Shown here: positions 1-7,863 of the stretch, piece after piece | Layout: each line of letters starts with the position of its first letter | Numbering within the stretch: position 1 is the stretch's first letter | Source: Roseibium sp. MMSF_3412 | GTDB taxonomy: Bacteria > Pseudomonadota > Alphaproteobacteria > Rhizobiales > Stappiaceae | Direction: 5' to 3' | Assembly (NCBI RefSeq): GCF_030733265.1 | Contig: NZ_JASHJI010000023.1 | Location: 39,049-103,048, forward strand | DNA: 64,000 nt | Notes under the pieces: model-generated | The model's input: the letters and a program-made list of their open reading frames with translations, nothing else | Database searches by the model: none | What the model was told of the DNA's origin: nothing | Program-made: the position numbers and the translations under genes

Positions 1-118
1 CCGAGACGACATTCGCCGCGTAGTGATCTCCATCGCCGGCCAAATCCCGGATCTCCACCTGAGCGTCGGGCAGCGCCTCCTTTATCAGGGTTTCGATCTC
101 GTTCGCGTTCATCGGCAT
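1..118 (-). CDS. BolA-family protein, N-terminal part (cut by window edge)
   Basis: The first 39 codons of a minus-strand gene are visible, starting MPMNANEIE and continuing LIKEALPDAQVEIRDLAGDGDHYAA. The pattern of an N-terminal helix followed by a VEIRDLxGDGDHY strand-turn is typical of BolA/IbaG proteins, which partner monothiol glutaredoxins in iron-sulfur handling. Start chosen at the first ATG (118), with a second in-frame ATG two codons on. It lies 41 bp downstream of purL on the same strand, and purL-bolA-grxD is a common order in Rhizobiales, so a monothiol glutaredoxin is expected just outside the window. The C-terminal half is not visible. Confidence 0.85.
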   Translation of the reverse strand, partial: MPMNANEIETLIKEALPDAQVEIRDLAGDGDHYAANVVS

Positions 119-159
119 CGTGCATCAGTCCTCTGTCGGGTTCCTGAAAGGCAAACGGC

Positions 160-2358
160 TCAAGCGCCTGCCATATAGTTCGGAAACCAATCTTCGTGTG
201 CTTTTTTCAAGTTTGCAACGGATATGGTGAGAATGCCCTCAACAGTCAAATCCTTACCACCCGTTTTGCCGATCTGCTGTGCCTCAATGCCGGCGTCAAG
301 AAGGTCTTCAAGAACCGCGTCGAGCCTGTCCCGCGAAACGGTCAGGATATAGCGGCCCTGATCTTCGCCGAAAAGCGCGGCATGCGCCGGGCCGTCGACC
401 TTGACTGTTGCACCAATTCCGCCGGCAATGGCCATTTCGGCGAGAGCAACGGCGAGGCCGCCCGAAGAGACATCGTGGACACCGGTCAGGCGCGCTGCGC
501 CAATGAGCTGGCGCACGATCGTACCGCGGCGTTTCTCAGCCGCCAGATCCACAGGGGGCGGTGCGCCTTCCTCTCGGCCGAGGACCTCGGCGAGATACTG
601 CGAGGCACCCAGATGGGTGCCGTGTCCGCCGACGAGCAGCACGGCATCGCCTTCATTTGCAAATGAGGCACCGGCGCGGACGGTCACGTCCGGAAGCAGC
701 CCGACCCCGCCGATGGCGGGTGTCGGCAGGATCGCTTCACCGTGCGTTTCGTTGTAGAGAGAGACGTTTCCGGAGACGATCGGGAAGTCGAGTGCGCGAC
801 ATGCTTCGCCGATCCCTTTGATGCAGCCGACAAACTGCCCCATGATTTCCGGCTTTTCCGGGTTGCCGAAATTCAGGTTGTCCGTGGCTGCCAGCGGTTC
901 CGAGCCGACCGCGGTCAGATTGCGCCAGACTTCGGCGACAGCCTGCTTGCCGCCTTCGAACGGGTCGGCTTCGCAATAGCGGGGCGTGACATCCACGGAA
1001 AAGGCGAGACCCTTGCGCGTGCCCTCGACACGGATAACCCCGGCGTCGCCACCTGGAGAGGCCGCCGTATTGCCCTGGATCAGGGTGTCGTACTGCTCGT
1101 AGACCCAGCGGCGCGAAGAGCCGTTTGCGCCACCCAGCAATGTTGTAAGCGCGGCAGCGTAGTCATCCGGCTCCTCGACCTCCGACGCGGACAGCACGGG
1201 CAATTTTACCGGTTCGCTCCAGGGCCGGTCGTATTCCGGGGCTTCGTCACCGAGTTCCTTGATCGGCAGGTCGGCAACCACGTCGCCCTGATGCCTGACG
1301 ACGAACCGCAACGTATCGGTGGTGACGCCGACGATTGCAAAATCCAGTCCCCATTTGCGGAAGATCGCCTCGGCTTCCTTTTCCATGGCCGGGCGCAGGA
1401 CCATCAGCATGCGCTCCTGGCTTTCGGAGAGCATCATTTCGTAGGCGCTCATGCGCTCTTCGCGAACAGGCACCCTGTCGAGATCGAGTTCAATGCCAAG
1501 ATCGCCCTTTGCTCCCATCTCGACGGCAGAGCAGGTCAGGCCGGCCGCGCCCATGTCCTGAATGGCGATCACCGCGCCGGTGTCCATCAGCTCCAGGCAG
1601 GCTTCCAGAAGGCACTTTTCGGTGAAGGGGTCGCCAACCTGAACAGTCGGACGCTTTTCCTCGATCGTGTCGTCGAATTCCGCAGATGCCATGGTTGCGC
1701 CGCCGACGCCGTCGCGTCCGGTCTTCGCACCGAGATAGACAACCGGCAGGCCTACGCCCTCGGCCTTGGAAAGGAAGATCGCATCCGAATTCGCGAGGCC
1801 GGCAGCAAAGGCATTGACGAGGCAATTGCCGTTGTAGCGGGCATGAAATTCAACCTCGCCGCCAACTGTCGGAACACCGAAGGAGTTGCCGTAGCCACCG
1901 ACACCGGACACGACACCGGAGACGAGATGGCGGGTGCGGGCATGATCCGGCTCGCCGAATCGCAACGCATTCATGGCTGCAACCGGACGCGCGCCCATCG
2001 TGAAGACATCGCGCAGGATGCCGCCGACACCCGTTGCGGCTCCCTGATAGGGTTCGATGTAGGACGGGTGGTTGTGGCTTTCCATCTTGAAGACCACAGT
2101 CTGGCCGTCGCCGATGTCGACCACGCCGGCGTTTTCACCGGGACCCTGCAGAACGCGCGGGCCTTCGGTAGGCAAGGTTTTTAGCCATTTTTTCGAAGAT
2201 TTATACGAGCAGTGCTCGTTCCACATGGCCGAGAAAATACCGAGTTCGGTAAAGGTCGGCTCGCGCCCGATCAATTCAAGGATACGCTCATATTCATCCG
2301 GCTTCAGCCCGTGAGAGGCAATCAGGTCGGGCGTGATCTTAATGTCGTTCGGGATCAT
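160..2358 (-). CDS. purL: Phosphoribosylformylglycinamidine synthase, large subunit PurL
   Basis: ATP-dependent conversion of FGAR to FGAM in purine synthesis, acting with PurQ (glutaminase) and PurS. At 732 residues this is the small, three-subunit-type PurL. Visible family segments include the N-terminal FTELGIFSAMWNEHCSYKSSK, the ATP/metal region KMESHNHPS, the glycine-rich GAATGVGGILRD, and DMGAAGLTCS in the first AIRS-like half; a second AIRS-like half follows (DVTPRYCEADP, ATDNLNFGNPEKPEIMGQ, DVSSGGLAVALAEM). I chose the ATG at 2358 (MIPNDIKITPDLIASHG) because it matches the usual family N-terminus. The reading frame stays open 51 codons upstream, but that stretch is low-complexity and unlike PurL. 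It is separated from purSQ by about 8.6 kb of unrelated genes. Confidence 0.97.
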   Translation of the reverse strand: MIPNDIKITPDLIASHGLKPDEYERILELIGREPTFTELGIFSAMWNEHCSYKSSKKWLKTLPTEGPRVLQGPGENAGVVDIGDGQTVVFKMESHNHPSYIEPYQGAATGVGGILRDVFTMGARPVAAMNALRFGEPDHARTRHLVSGVVSGVGGYGNSFGVPTVGGEVEFHARYNGNCLVNAFAAGLANSDAIFLSKAEGVGLPVVYLGAKTGRDGVGGATMASAEFDDTIEEKRPTVQVGDPFTEKCLLEACLELMDTGAVIAIQDMGAAGLTCSAVEMGAKGDLGIELDLDRVPVREERMSAYEMMLSESQERMLMVLRPAMEKEAEAIFRKWGLDFAIVGVTTDTLRFVVRHQGDVVADLPIKELGDEAPEYDRPWSEPVKLPVLSASEVEEPDDYAAALTTLLGGANGSSRRWVYEQYDTLIQGNTAASPGGDAGVIRVEGTRKGLAFSVDVTPRYCEADPFEGGKQAVAEVWRNLTAVGSEPLAATDNLNFGNPEKPEIMGQFVGCIKGIGEACRALDFPIVSGNVSLYNETHGEAILPTPAIGGVGLLPDVTVRAGASFANEGDAVLLVGGHGTHLGASQYLAEVLGREEGAPPPVDLAAEKRRGTIVRQLIGAARLTGVHDVSSGGLAVALAEMAIAGGIGATVKVDGPAHAALFGEDQGRYILTVSRDRLDAVLEDLLDAGIEAQQIGKTGGKDLTVEGILTISVANLKKAHEDWFPNYMAGA

Positions 2359-2551
2359 GTCGTTCCAGTTCTTTGGGGCCGCCGCCGTAGGGCCTGGCAG
2401 CCGCGGTCGCGCAATGTTGCCGCCGTGTAGCAGATTGCGTCCGGAAAGGGGAGAGGAACGACAAACTTTGTTGTCAGGGAAAGGGGCACATCCGACTGCC
2501 CGAAACGACACGGCAGGCCTGCAGCGGTGAAACCCGGAAACAGACCGGTTT

Positions 2552-2842
2552 TCAGATGCGCTTGGCGACCCTGGACTGGAGTTTCAGTGTGACTTGCTGC
2601 CAATCGCGCATCTGGCCTTCAAGCCGCTTGATTTCCTTGTCCTTGAACGAGTTTTCCTGTCTGAGTTCCTGGACCGTATGCTCAAGTTTCATGATGCGCA
2701 TAAGTAAACGCTCAGCCGTCAACTCTTTACTCGTATCAATGTGGCTGTCTGTCTGCATAATGTATTCGTGCTTTCTAGGGCTAATTCCTTGCGACTCAAG
2801 AATTTTTTTGAAAACAACAACTACTTCATCGTTTAGTTCCAT
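2552..2842 (-). CDS. Small hypothetical protein with predicted coiled coil
   Basis: A 96-residue protein I do not recognise. It begins MELNDEVVVVFKKILESQGISPRKHEY and its second half (about residues 45-85) is a heptad-like charged helix, MKLEHTVQELRQENSFKDKEIKRLEGQM, which looks like a coiled coil. A GTG three codons upstream (2851) is an alternative start. The 5' end lies in a clearly AT-richer stretch (about 2690-2990) than the flanking genes. No Shine-Dalgarno sequence is obvious. The opposite strand is also open here, but its product is leucine/serine-rich without features, so the minus frame is preferred. Function unknown. Confidence 0.5.
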   Translation of the reverse strand: MELNDEVVVVFKKILESQGISPRKHEYIMQTDSHIDTSKELTAERLLMRIMKLEHTVQELRQENSFKDKEIKRLEGQMRDWQQVTLKLQSRVAKRI

Positions 2843-3030
2843 CGGAATCACGCGTTTTTACTGATATTTGTCGGCTAAATAGGAAATTTGAAACAACTTC
2901 GCGTAGAGTAATCGGTTGTGTTTGGGTTGTAAAGAAAAACAATGACAATATAACTAAAAGTTTAACTGTTGCGGGGCGTACGTGTTTTCAGGGTTAATTC
3001 CGCGGGGCGCGGTTGAAGCGCGCGCCCGGT

Positions 3031-3843
3031 TCAGCCGTGTTTCGTGCCGACAAAAACAAGGTGTTCACTGCCGTAAAGCGCGGCGGGTGTTTCGGCGACG
3101 GAAACCGCAAAGTCGAGCCATTGCTGGCGCGCGGCAGCGGGAAGGGCGGCGAGCCGCCACTCGCTTTGTGCCATCATGCTCTCGGCACCGAAAAGGGCGC
3201 GTTGCTCAAGGCCTGTGCCGCTGAAGATTGCTGAGACCTCCGCCGGGTCGACGAAATGCGCGTCAACGAAGAAATCCGTCTCGGGTTTCAGCCGGTGCCG
3301 GCCCTCGTAAAGGAAATCATCGATCACGGCACGACGCGTCTCAATGGCGGCCGGGTCGGTCTTGAGCTGGTAGTGGGCTGCCGCAAATCTCGAAATAAAG
3401 GCGAACACGCCGATGCCGCCGGGTTTCATGACCCTGACCGCCTCGGAGACAACGCGCCGTCTGTCGTCTTCTGACGTCAGATGATAGAGAGGGCCAAGTG
3501 CCAGAACAGCGTCATAGCTGGCGTCCGGTAAATCGGACAGGTCGCGCGCATCGCCCGGTCTTGCCGAGTTCAGCCTCAGACCCCGCCTTTGCGCCTCTTT
3601 TTTTGCGAAGGCGACATTTTGCCCGGAGAGATCGCGAAGGTCGACAGCGTGTCCGGCTGCCGTCAGATCAAGAGCATATCGGCCAGGACCGGAGCCGATG
3701 TCCAATATGGTCGCGGAGGGTGGCAGAAACCGGTTCAGGAAAGCCTTGGTGACGCCGAACTCAAGCCAGTTTCTCTCCAGCCGCAGCCATTCGTCCTCGA
3801 CGGTGCGATCGTAAAAGTCGCGGACGCGGTCGATTTCGCTCAT
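3031..3843 (-). CDS. Class I SAM-dependent methyltransferase
   Basis: A 270-residue single-domain Rossmann methyltransferase. Motif I is ILDIGSGPGRYALDL (about residues 46-60), followed by an acidic motif II region, a DARDLSDLPDASYDAVLALGPLYHL segment (motif III/IV, around residues 97-122) and VRVMKPGGIGVFAFISRF (post-motif). These define the AdoMet site; the substrate cannot be told. It lies alone on the minus strand, with the peroxiredoxin-like gene upstream on the same strand after a 174-bp gap. Start taken as the first ATG (3843, MSEIDRVRDFYDRTVEDEW). Confidence 0.85.
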   Translation of the reverse strand: MSEIDRVRDFYDRTVEDEWLRLERNWLEFGVTKAFLNRFLPPSATILDIGSGPGRYALDLTAAGHAVDLRDLSGQNVAFAKKEAQRRGLRLNSARPGDARDLSDLPDASYDAVLALGPLYHLTSEDDRRRVVSEAVRVMKPGGIGVFAFISRFAAAHYQLKTDPAAIETRRAVIDDFLYEGRHRLKPETDFFVDAHFVDPAEVSAIFSGTGLEQRALFGAESMMAQSEWRLAALPAAARQQWLDFAVSVAETPAALYGSEHLVFVGTKHG

Positions 3844-4017
3844 GCCCGATGCATCGCGATCTGCGGTTTTAGGATTGAAAGGAGGGGTGTTGCGTTCCGT
3901 ATATCTTTCTCCTTGCGCCGGGAACGAGGTCGCAGGGAATATTGCCGTGTCCGGCGGTGAAACGCAAAGGGGATTGCCCCAGGCCGGGAGTGGGATCCCG
4001 GCCCGGAAGCACGACCC

Positions 4018-4554
4018 TCAGACCGCGCCGGTATATTCGCCGCGGGCCGGGTAGTCGTTCTTCTGCACGAAATCGAGCGCACCGATCATTTCCTGGAAAT
4101 GCGGGCGTACGAACGGCATTGTCTGAACGGACGCAAAATAGAGGCTTCCATCGCCTTTCACGAGAAATACGCCGGGTTCTGAGAAGAGAGCCGGCTCCTC
4201 GATCCCGATCGACGTGGTGCCGCGGCTGGTGGAAACGTAAAGCCCCCAGTCCTTCGCCACGGTCAGCGGCAGGCCATATCCGAAACGAAGGGCTTCGTGA
4301 CCGACCTTGTCGGCCATCTGCTGCGCCCTGTCCTTTTCGTCGGACGAAATCGCGATGGTTTTGACACCTTTTTCCGCGAAGTCCGGGGTGAGGCGCCCAA
4401 GCTCTTTCAGGTAGGTTGCGCAGATCGGGCAGTGGAGGCCGCGGTAAAACACGACGAGCGTTGCAAATTCGGCTGCGTCACCTGCAAGATCGAAAGTGCC
4501 CGAGCCAAGCGTTTCGACCGTCAGGGCCGGGACCTGTTGACGTGGAATTAGCAT
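4018..4554 (-). CDS. Peroxiredoxin-like (AhpC/TSA, thioredoxin-fold) protein
   Basis: A 178-residue thioredoxin-fold protein of the AhpC/TSA-like group. The redox centre is the FYRGLHCPICATYLKEL segment (about residues 37-53), giving a CxxC pair in the position of the peroxidatic cysteine. Further family features are VKTIAISSDEKDRAQQMADKVG and the strand-turn GVFLVKGDGSLYF. The ATG at 4554 is preferred over one eleven codons upstream because AGGAAA sits just before it. It is transcribed away from an AraC-type regulator across a 91-bp divergent spacer, so that regulator probably controls it. Likely role is peroxide or thiol redox chemistry in the cytoplasm; the substrate is not determined. Confidence 0.85.
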   Translation of the reverse strand: MLIPRQQVPALTVETLGSGTFDLAGDAAEFATLVVFYRGLHCPICATYLKELGRLTPDFAEKGVKTIAISSDEKDRAQQMADKVGHEALRFGYGLPLTVAKDWGLYVSTSRGTTSIGIEEPALFSEPGVFLVKGDGSLYFASVQTMPFVRPHFQEMIGALDFVQKNDYPARGEYTGAV

Positions 4555-4645
4555 TTTTTCCTCATGACTTTGGTGGCAAGGCTTCACTTTTGCCTTTTGA
4601 TGGGCTTAAAATAGCGAACGCAACGAGAATAAACATCCTAAAAAG

Positions 4646-5467
4646 ATGATCAGGAGTACGAATTTGCCGGTTGTCTATCGAACTTCGTTCAGCGGAAAGC
4701 TCGATCGGCTGTCTTCGCTGATAGATCGTCTGAGGGTTCACGTTGAAAATGCGCTTACCGATCAGCCCCAAAATGGTTTCGCCAATCTCGTGATCTACTC
4801 CGATCCCGGCGGTGCCAACCGGCTGGTCTTCTGTCCGTCGATGGAAGAGGAGCAGACAGTTTATCCGGACATCGCACCAATGGAAGCGGAGACGCCGTTG
4901 GTTGCCGCGCATATTTCCATTTCGGGGATCGGCAAACAGCTGATCAATGCATTGCCGGCCTGCATTTCCGTACCGCTTTCCGAAGAGCCTTACCTGACCG
5001 CGGTCGTGACACCTCTGATCGAAGAGGCGACGACGCCACGATGCGGAGGTCAGGCGGCTTTCCAGCGCCTGTGCGAGGTGGTGGTCATCCGGTTGCTGCG
5101 CCATGCCATGGAGGAAGGCAAGGCGGATACAGGGCTGCTGAACGGACTGGCGCATCCACGGATCGCAGCGGCGCTGGTCGCGATCCACGAAGCACCGGAA
5201 GAATCTTGGACACTTGAGCGGCTGGCGGAAACGGCTGGCATGTCGCGGACGCAGTTTGCCGTGACGTTCAAGGAACTCGTCGGCGCAACACCCATGGGTT
5301 ATCTCTCCAACTGGCGGCTGGACATTGCGCGCGCGGAGCTTGAATCGGGCCGGCAGGTCAAGTCGGTCGCGACGCTGTGCGGGTTCTCCAGCCCTGCTGC
5401 GTTTTCACGGGCTTTTTCACGGCGTTTCGGCTATCCGCCAAAACAGAAGCGGAACCAGGCTGCGTAG
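4646..5467 (+). CDS. AraC-family transcriptional regulator (cupin-type N-terminus)
   Basis: A 273-residue activator/repressor. The N-terminal ~160 residues look like the AraC cupin ligand domain (VYRTSFSGKLDRLSSLIDRLRVHVE, NRLVFCPSMEEEQTVYPD). The C-terminal ~100 residues hold the two helix-turn-helix units: WTLERLAETAGMSRTQFAVTFKELVG and VKSVATLCGFSSPAAFSRAFSRRFGYPP, the second being the classic AraC signature. The ATG at 4646 has no clear ribosome-binding site, whereas an in-frame TTG at 4664 lies 7 nt after AGGAG (4652-4656), so the true start could be the TTG. It is divergent from the peroxiredoxin-like gene, its likely target. Confidence 0.88.
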   Translation: MIRSTNLPVVYRTSFSGKLDRLSSLIDRLRVHVENALTDQPQNGFANLVIYSDPGGANRLVFCPSMEEEQTVYPDIAPMEAETPLVAAHISISGIGKQLINALPACISVPLSEEPYLTAVVTPLIEEATTPRCGGQAAFQRLCEVVVIRLLRHAMEEGKADTGLLNGLAHPRIAAALVAIHEAPEESWTLERLAETAGMSRTQFAVTFKELVGATPMGYLSNWRLDIARAELESGRQVKSVATLCGFSSPAAFSRAFSRRFGYPPKQKRNQAA

Positions 5468-5486
5468 CTGCCCGCCGCTGCAACTT

Positions 5487-5501
5487 TGTTGACAGTTTTC
5501 A
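5487..5501 (+). promoter_or_regulatory. Candidate GntR operator/promoter box upstream of the FCD regulator
   Basis: TGTTGACAGTTTTCA lies 22 bp before the GntR gene start. It sits inside the inverted repeat GTTGA-CAGTTT-TCAAC and contains TTGACA, a consensus -35 hexamer, with TATCCT 16 bp downstream as a possible -10. The same 15-mer with one change occurs at 6287-6301 before the transporter genes, which suggests one protein, probably the GntR itself, binds both. Confidence 0.5.
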
Positions 5502-5523
5502 ACTGACACCTATCCTTGAGAGC

Positions 5524-6207
5524 ATGTCTAAGGAAACATCGAAAAACTCGACGCTGGAGCAGATCAGCCAACGCCGGTCGAAAACGCTCAGCACGATTGT
5601 CTGCGAGGCCATCGAGGAGATGATCATCTCCGGAGAGCTGGAAGCCGGTGACCGTATCAATGAGAGTGCGCTCGCAGGCAAGCTTGGCGTGAGCCGAGGC
5701 CCGATCCGGGAAGCCTGCAGAAGTCTGGAACAGGCCGGTTTGCTGGTCAGCGCCACCAATCACGGCATGTATGTGCGCGAAATGACGCTTGACGAAGCGC
5801 GGGATCTTTATGAGGTGCGCGGTGCGCTCGCAGGTCTGACCGGCCGCTTGATTGTGGAGCGGGCGAGTGATGACACGCTGAAAAAACTGCAGGAACTCGT
5901 TGAAAAAATGGATGTGGCGGCCAATGACAGCGACCTGTCCCGCTACTATTCACTCAACCTCGAATTCCACGATCTTCTTGTCGAGGCGTCGAAGAACCCG
6001 GCGCTTGAGAGGAGCTACCGCTGGATCGTGAACCAGCTACATCTGTTCCGCCGCCGCGGCCTTGTCCAGAAGGGAAATCTCCTGGTCTCCAACAAGGAGC
6101 ACCGCGCCATCACCGATGCGCTCCTGAGCCGCGATGCGGATGCAGCCGATAGCGCCATGCGACAGCACGTGGCCGGCGGCTGGGTTCGGATGTCTGCGCC
6201 CTCCTGA
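5524..6207 (+). CDS. GntR/FCD-family transcriptional regulator
   Basis: A 227-residue regulator: an N-terminal winged helix (residues ~20-85; VCEAIEEMIISGELEAGDRINESALAGKLGVSRGPIREACRSLEQAGLL, the GntR signature) followed by an all-helical FCD ligand domain (ARDLYEVRGALAGLTGRLIVERA, NLEFHDLLVEASKNPALE, NKEHRAITDALLSRDADAADSAMRQHV) with conserved acidic/His residues that usually hold a metal and an organic-acid effector. Start ATG 5524 was chosen over the longer frame, which runs back into the AraC gene. It immediately precedes a tripartite tricarboxylate transporter set in the same direction, and matching boxes precede both units, so it most likely regulates itself and the transporter in response to the transported acid or its product. 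Confidence 0.92.
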   Translation: MSKETSKNSTLEQISQRRSKTLSTIVCEAIEEMIISGELEAGDRINESALAGKLGVSRGPIREACRSLEQAGLLVSATNHGMYVREMTLDEARDLYEVRGALAGLTGRLIVERASDDTLKKLQELVEKMDVAANDSDLSRYYSLNLEFHDLLVEASKNPALERSYRWIVNQLHLFRRRGLVQKGNLLVSNKEHRAITDALLSRDADAADSAMRQHVAGGWVRMSAPS

Positions 6208-6286
6208 TCTGAGCTTCGCTCCAACCTGATCTGAATTCGCCCGAAACGCAGAGGCTTTGGCATCGCCAGATTGATTTATTGAAAAC

Positions 6287-6301
6287 TGTTGACAGTTTAC
6301 A
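6287..6301 (+). promoter_or_regulatory. Candidate GntR operator/promoter box upstream of tctC
   Basis: TGTTGACAGTTTACA matches the box at 5487-5501 at 14 of 15 positions. Here it is part of the inverted repeat AACTGT-TGACAGTTT-ACAGTT (6284-6304). TTGACA (6289-6294) with TAGGTT 17 bp downstream could be the promoter, so a bound repressor would cover the -35 region. Inferred target of the upstream GntR/FCD protein. Confidence 0.5.
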
Positions 6302-6372
6302 GTTAGCGATTTAGGTTGCCGCATCCTTGGTGCTCGACCGTGGTGTCGTGCCGCAATTTGAGGGAGGACCGA

Positions 6373-7329
6373 ATGACTTTTCTGAAAACAGCAGCGTTTG
6401 CGGCTGCGACCCTGGCCCTGACAGCTGGAAGTGTCACGGCGAACGACTTTCCGTCTCAACCGGTCGAGGTGGTAACCCATGCCTCGGCCGGCGGCGGTAC
6501 AGACACGACGGCGCGCACGATGCTGATCCGGGCGCGCCGCGAACTTGGAACCGACGCCTTTGTCCAGATCAAGAAGGGCGGGGGCGGCACGGTGGCCATG
6601 TCTTATGTGTCGGGCAAGCCGGCCGACGGTCATACGCTGATGGCGATCACGCCGACGCACCTGATCACGATGGCCCGCGGACGCGCACCGATCGAACTGG
6701 AAGACATTAAGGGCGTCGTGCGTTCAACGGACGATCCGATCATTCTTGTGGTATCCAAGAGTTCGGGAATCACGTCGTTTAAGGACCTGAAGGAGGTTTC
6801 CAAACAGGCGCCGATCAAATGGGGCGGCACGCAGGCCGGCGGCATCGACCATATCGCCGCGATCACCTTTTCGAACAAGTCGGGTGTCAAGATAGCCTAC
6901 GTGCCGTTTGACGGCGGTGGGGCCATGATCACCAACCTGATGGGCGGGAACATCCAGGCGGCCGGTCTGAACTACGGCGAAGCGGTGGACGGCATTGAAT
7001 CGGGTGACTTCATTCCGCTCGGCGTCATGGCCGAAAAGCGCCTGACGGCCTTGCCGGACACGCCGACGCTTGCCGAGCTCGGTGTGGAGGATGTCAACTT
7101 CTCGACCGTGCGTGGCATCGTCGTGATGGCGGATACGCCAGCAGAGCGTGTGGCGGCGCTCGAGGCAAAGCTCCTCAAGGCAATGAACCATGGCACCTAT
7201 CAGGCCTATCTGGAAGGCATCGGTCTTGATCCGACCTCCATCGGCGGCTCCGAGGAATGGGACGCCCAGATCCGGTCCATGTACGCCAATATCTACCAGA
7301 CGCTCGGCGACCTCGGTCTCAGAAAATAA
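6373..7329 (+). CDS. tctC: Tripartite tricarboxylate transporter substrate-binding protein (TctC/Bug)
   Basis: A 318-residue periplasmic binding protein. It has a Sec signal peptide (MTFLKTAAFAAATLALTAGSVTA, cleavage likely before NDF) and starts the mature part with FPSQPVEVVTHASAGGGTDTTARTM, the Bug-family ligand loop. Further landmarks are ALPDTPTLAELG and VVMADTPAERVAALEAKLLKAM. The ATG at 6373 is preceded by AGGGAGGA. It is first in a tctC-tctB-tctA-MmgE/PrpD run and should deliver a carboxylate to the TctAB channel; the exact ligand cannot be told from sequence. Confidence 0.93.
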   Translation: MTFLKTAAFAAATLALTAGSVTANDFPSQPVEVVTHASAGGGTDTTARTMLIRARRELGTDAFVQIKKGGGGTVAMSYVSGKPADGHTLMAITPTHLITMARGRAPIELEDIKGVVRSTDDPIILVVSKSSGITSFKDLKEVSKQAPIKWGGTQAGGIDHIAAITFSNKSGVKIAYVPFDGGGAMITNLMGGNIQAAGLNYGEAVDGIESGDFIPLGVMAEKRLTALPDTPTLAELGVEDVNFSTVRGIVVMADTPAERVAALEAKLLKAMNHGTYQAYLEGIGLDPTSIGGSEEWDAQIRSMYANIYQTLGDLGLRK

Positions 7330-7393
7330 TCAACGGGATATCCGGTGGCGCTTGCCTGTTCGACAGGCGCCACATCGGGAGGGAGGAATTGAC

Positions 7394-7852
7394 ATGAGCC
7401 TGCCGAAAGACCTGGTGCCTGGATGCCTGATCCTGCTTCTGTGCGCCGCCCTCTACTTTGTAACAACAACATTCGACAGCGACCCGCTCGGGGCCGCGCA
7501 AGGCATGCCGGCAACTCACATGCCGCGTCTCGTTCTTGGCGTGATTTCCGCGCTGGCCCTGCTCATGATCCTGCAAGGGCTCCGCAGCGGCGAAAAGGGA
7601 ACGCTCCATATGCCGCCGTGGCCGATGTGGGCAACCGTCGGGCTTCTTGGCCTGGCTGCAATGGCAGCGCCCGTCCTCGGCGTACCGATTGCGTTTTTCA
7701 TCGTTTGCGCGGTTCTACCGCTTCTTTGGGGGGCACGTGATGTCAGGATCATCGCCGCCTTCGCGCTTGCTGTTCCCGCTGCGATCTATGTCGTTTTCCA
7801 AATTCTGCTCGGTCTGCGCCTGCCGCTCGGACCGCTGACATTCCTGAGCTGA
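7394..7852 (+). CDS. tctB: Tripartite tricarboxylate transporter small membrane subunit TctB
   Basis: A 152-residue integral membrane protein with four hydrophobic segments (around residues 10-25, 45-62, 77-105, 115-140), the size and topology of TctB. Start at 7394 follows GGGAGGA. The gene lies between tctC and tctA, 64 bp and 11 bp away respectively, as expected for the transporter. TctB sequences are poorly conserved, so the call rests on topology and position more than on motifs. Confidence 0.9.
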   Translation: MSLPKDLVPGCLILLLCAALYFVTTTFDSDPLGAAQGMPATHMPRLVLGVISALALLMILQGLRSGEKGTLHMPPWPMWATVGLLGLAAMAAPVLGVPIAFFIVCAVLPLLWGARDVRIIAAFALAVPAAIYVVFQILLGLRLPLGPLTFLS

Positions 7853-7863
7853 GGGAGGCCATC

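Noticed and set aside
742..2184. Plus-strand open frame of 480 codons across purL
   Set aside because: Entirely antisense to purL, with no domain features.
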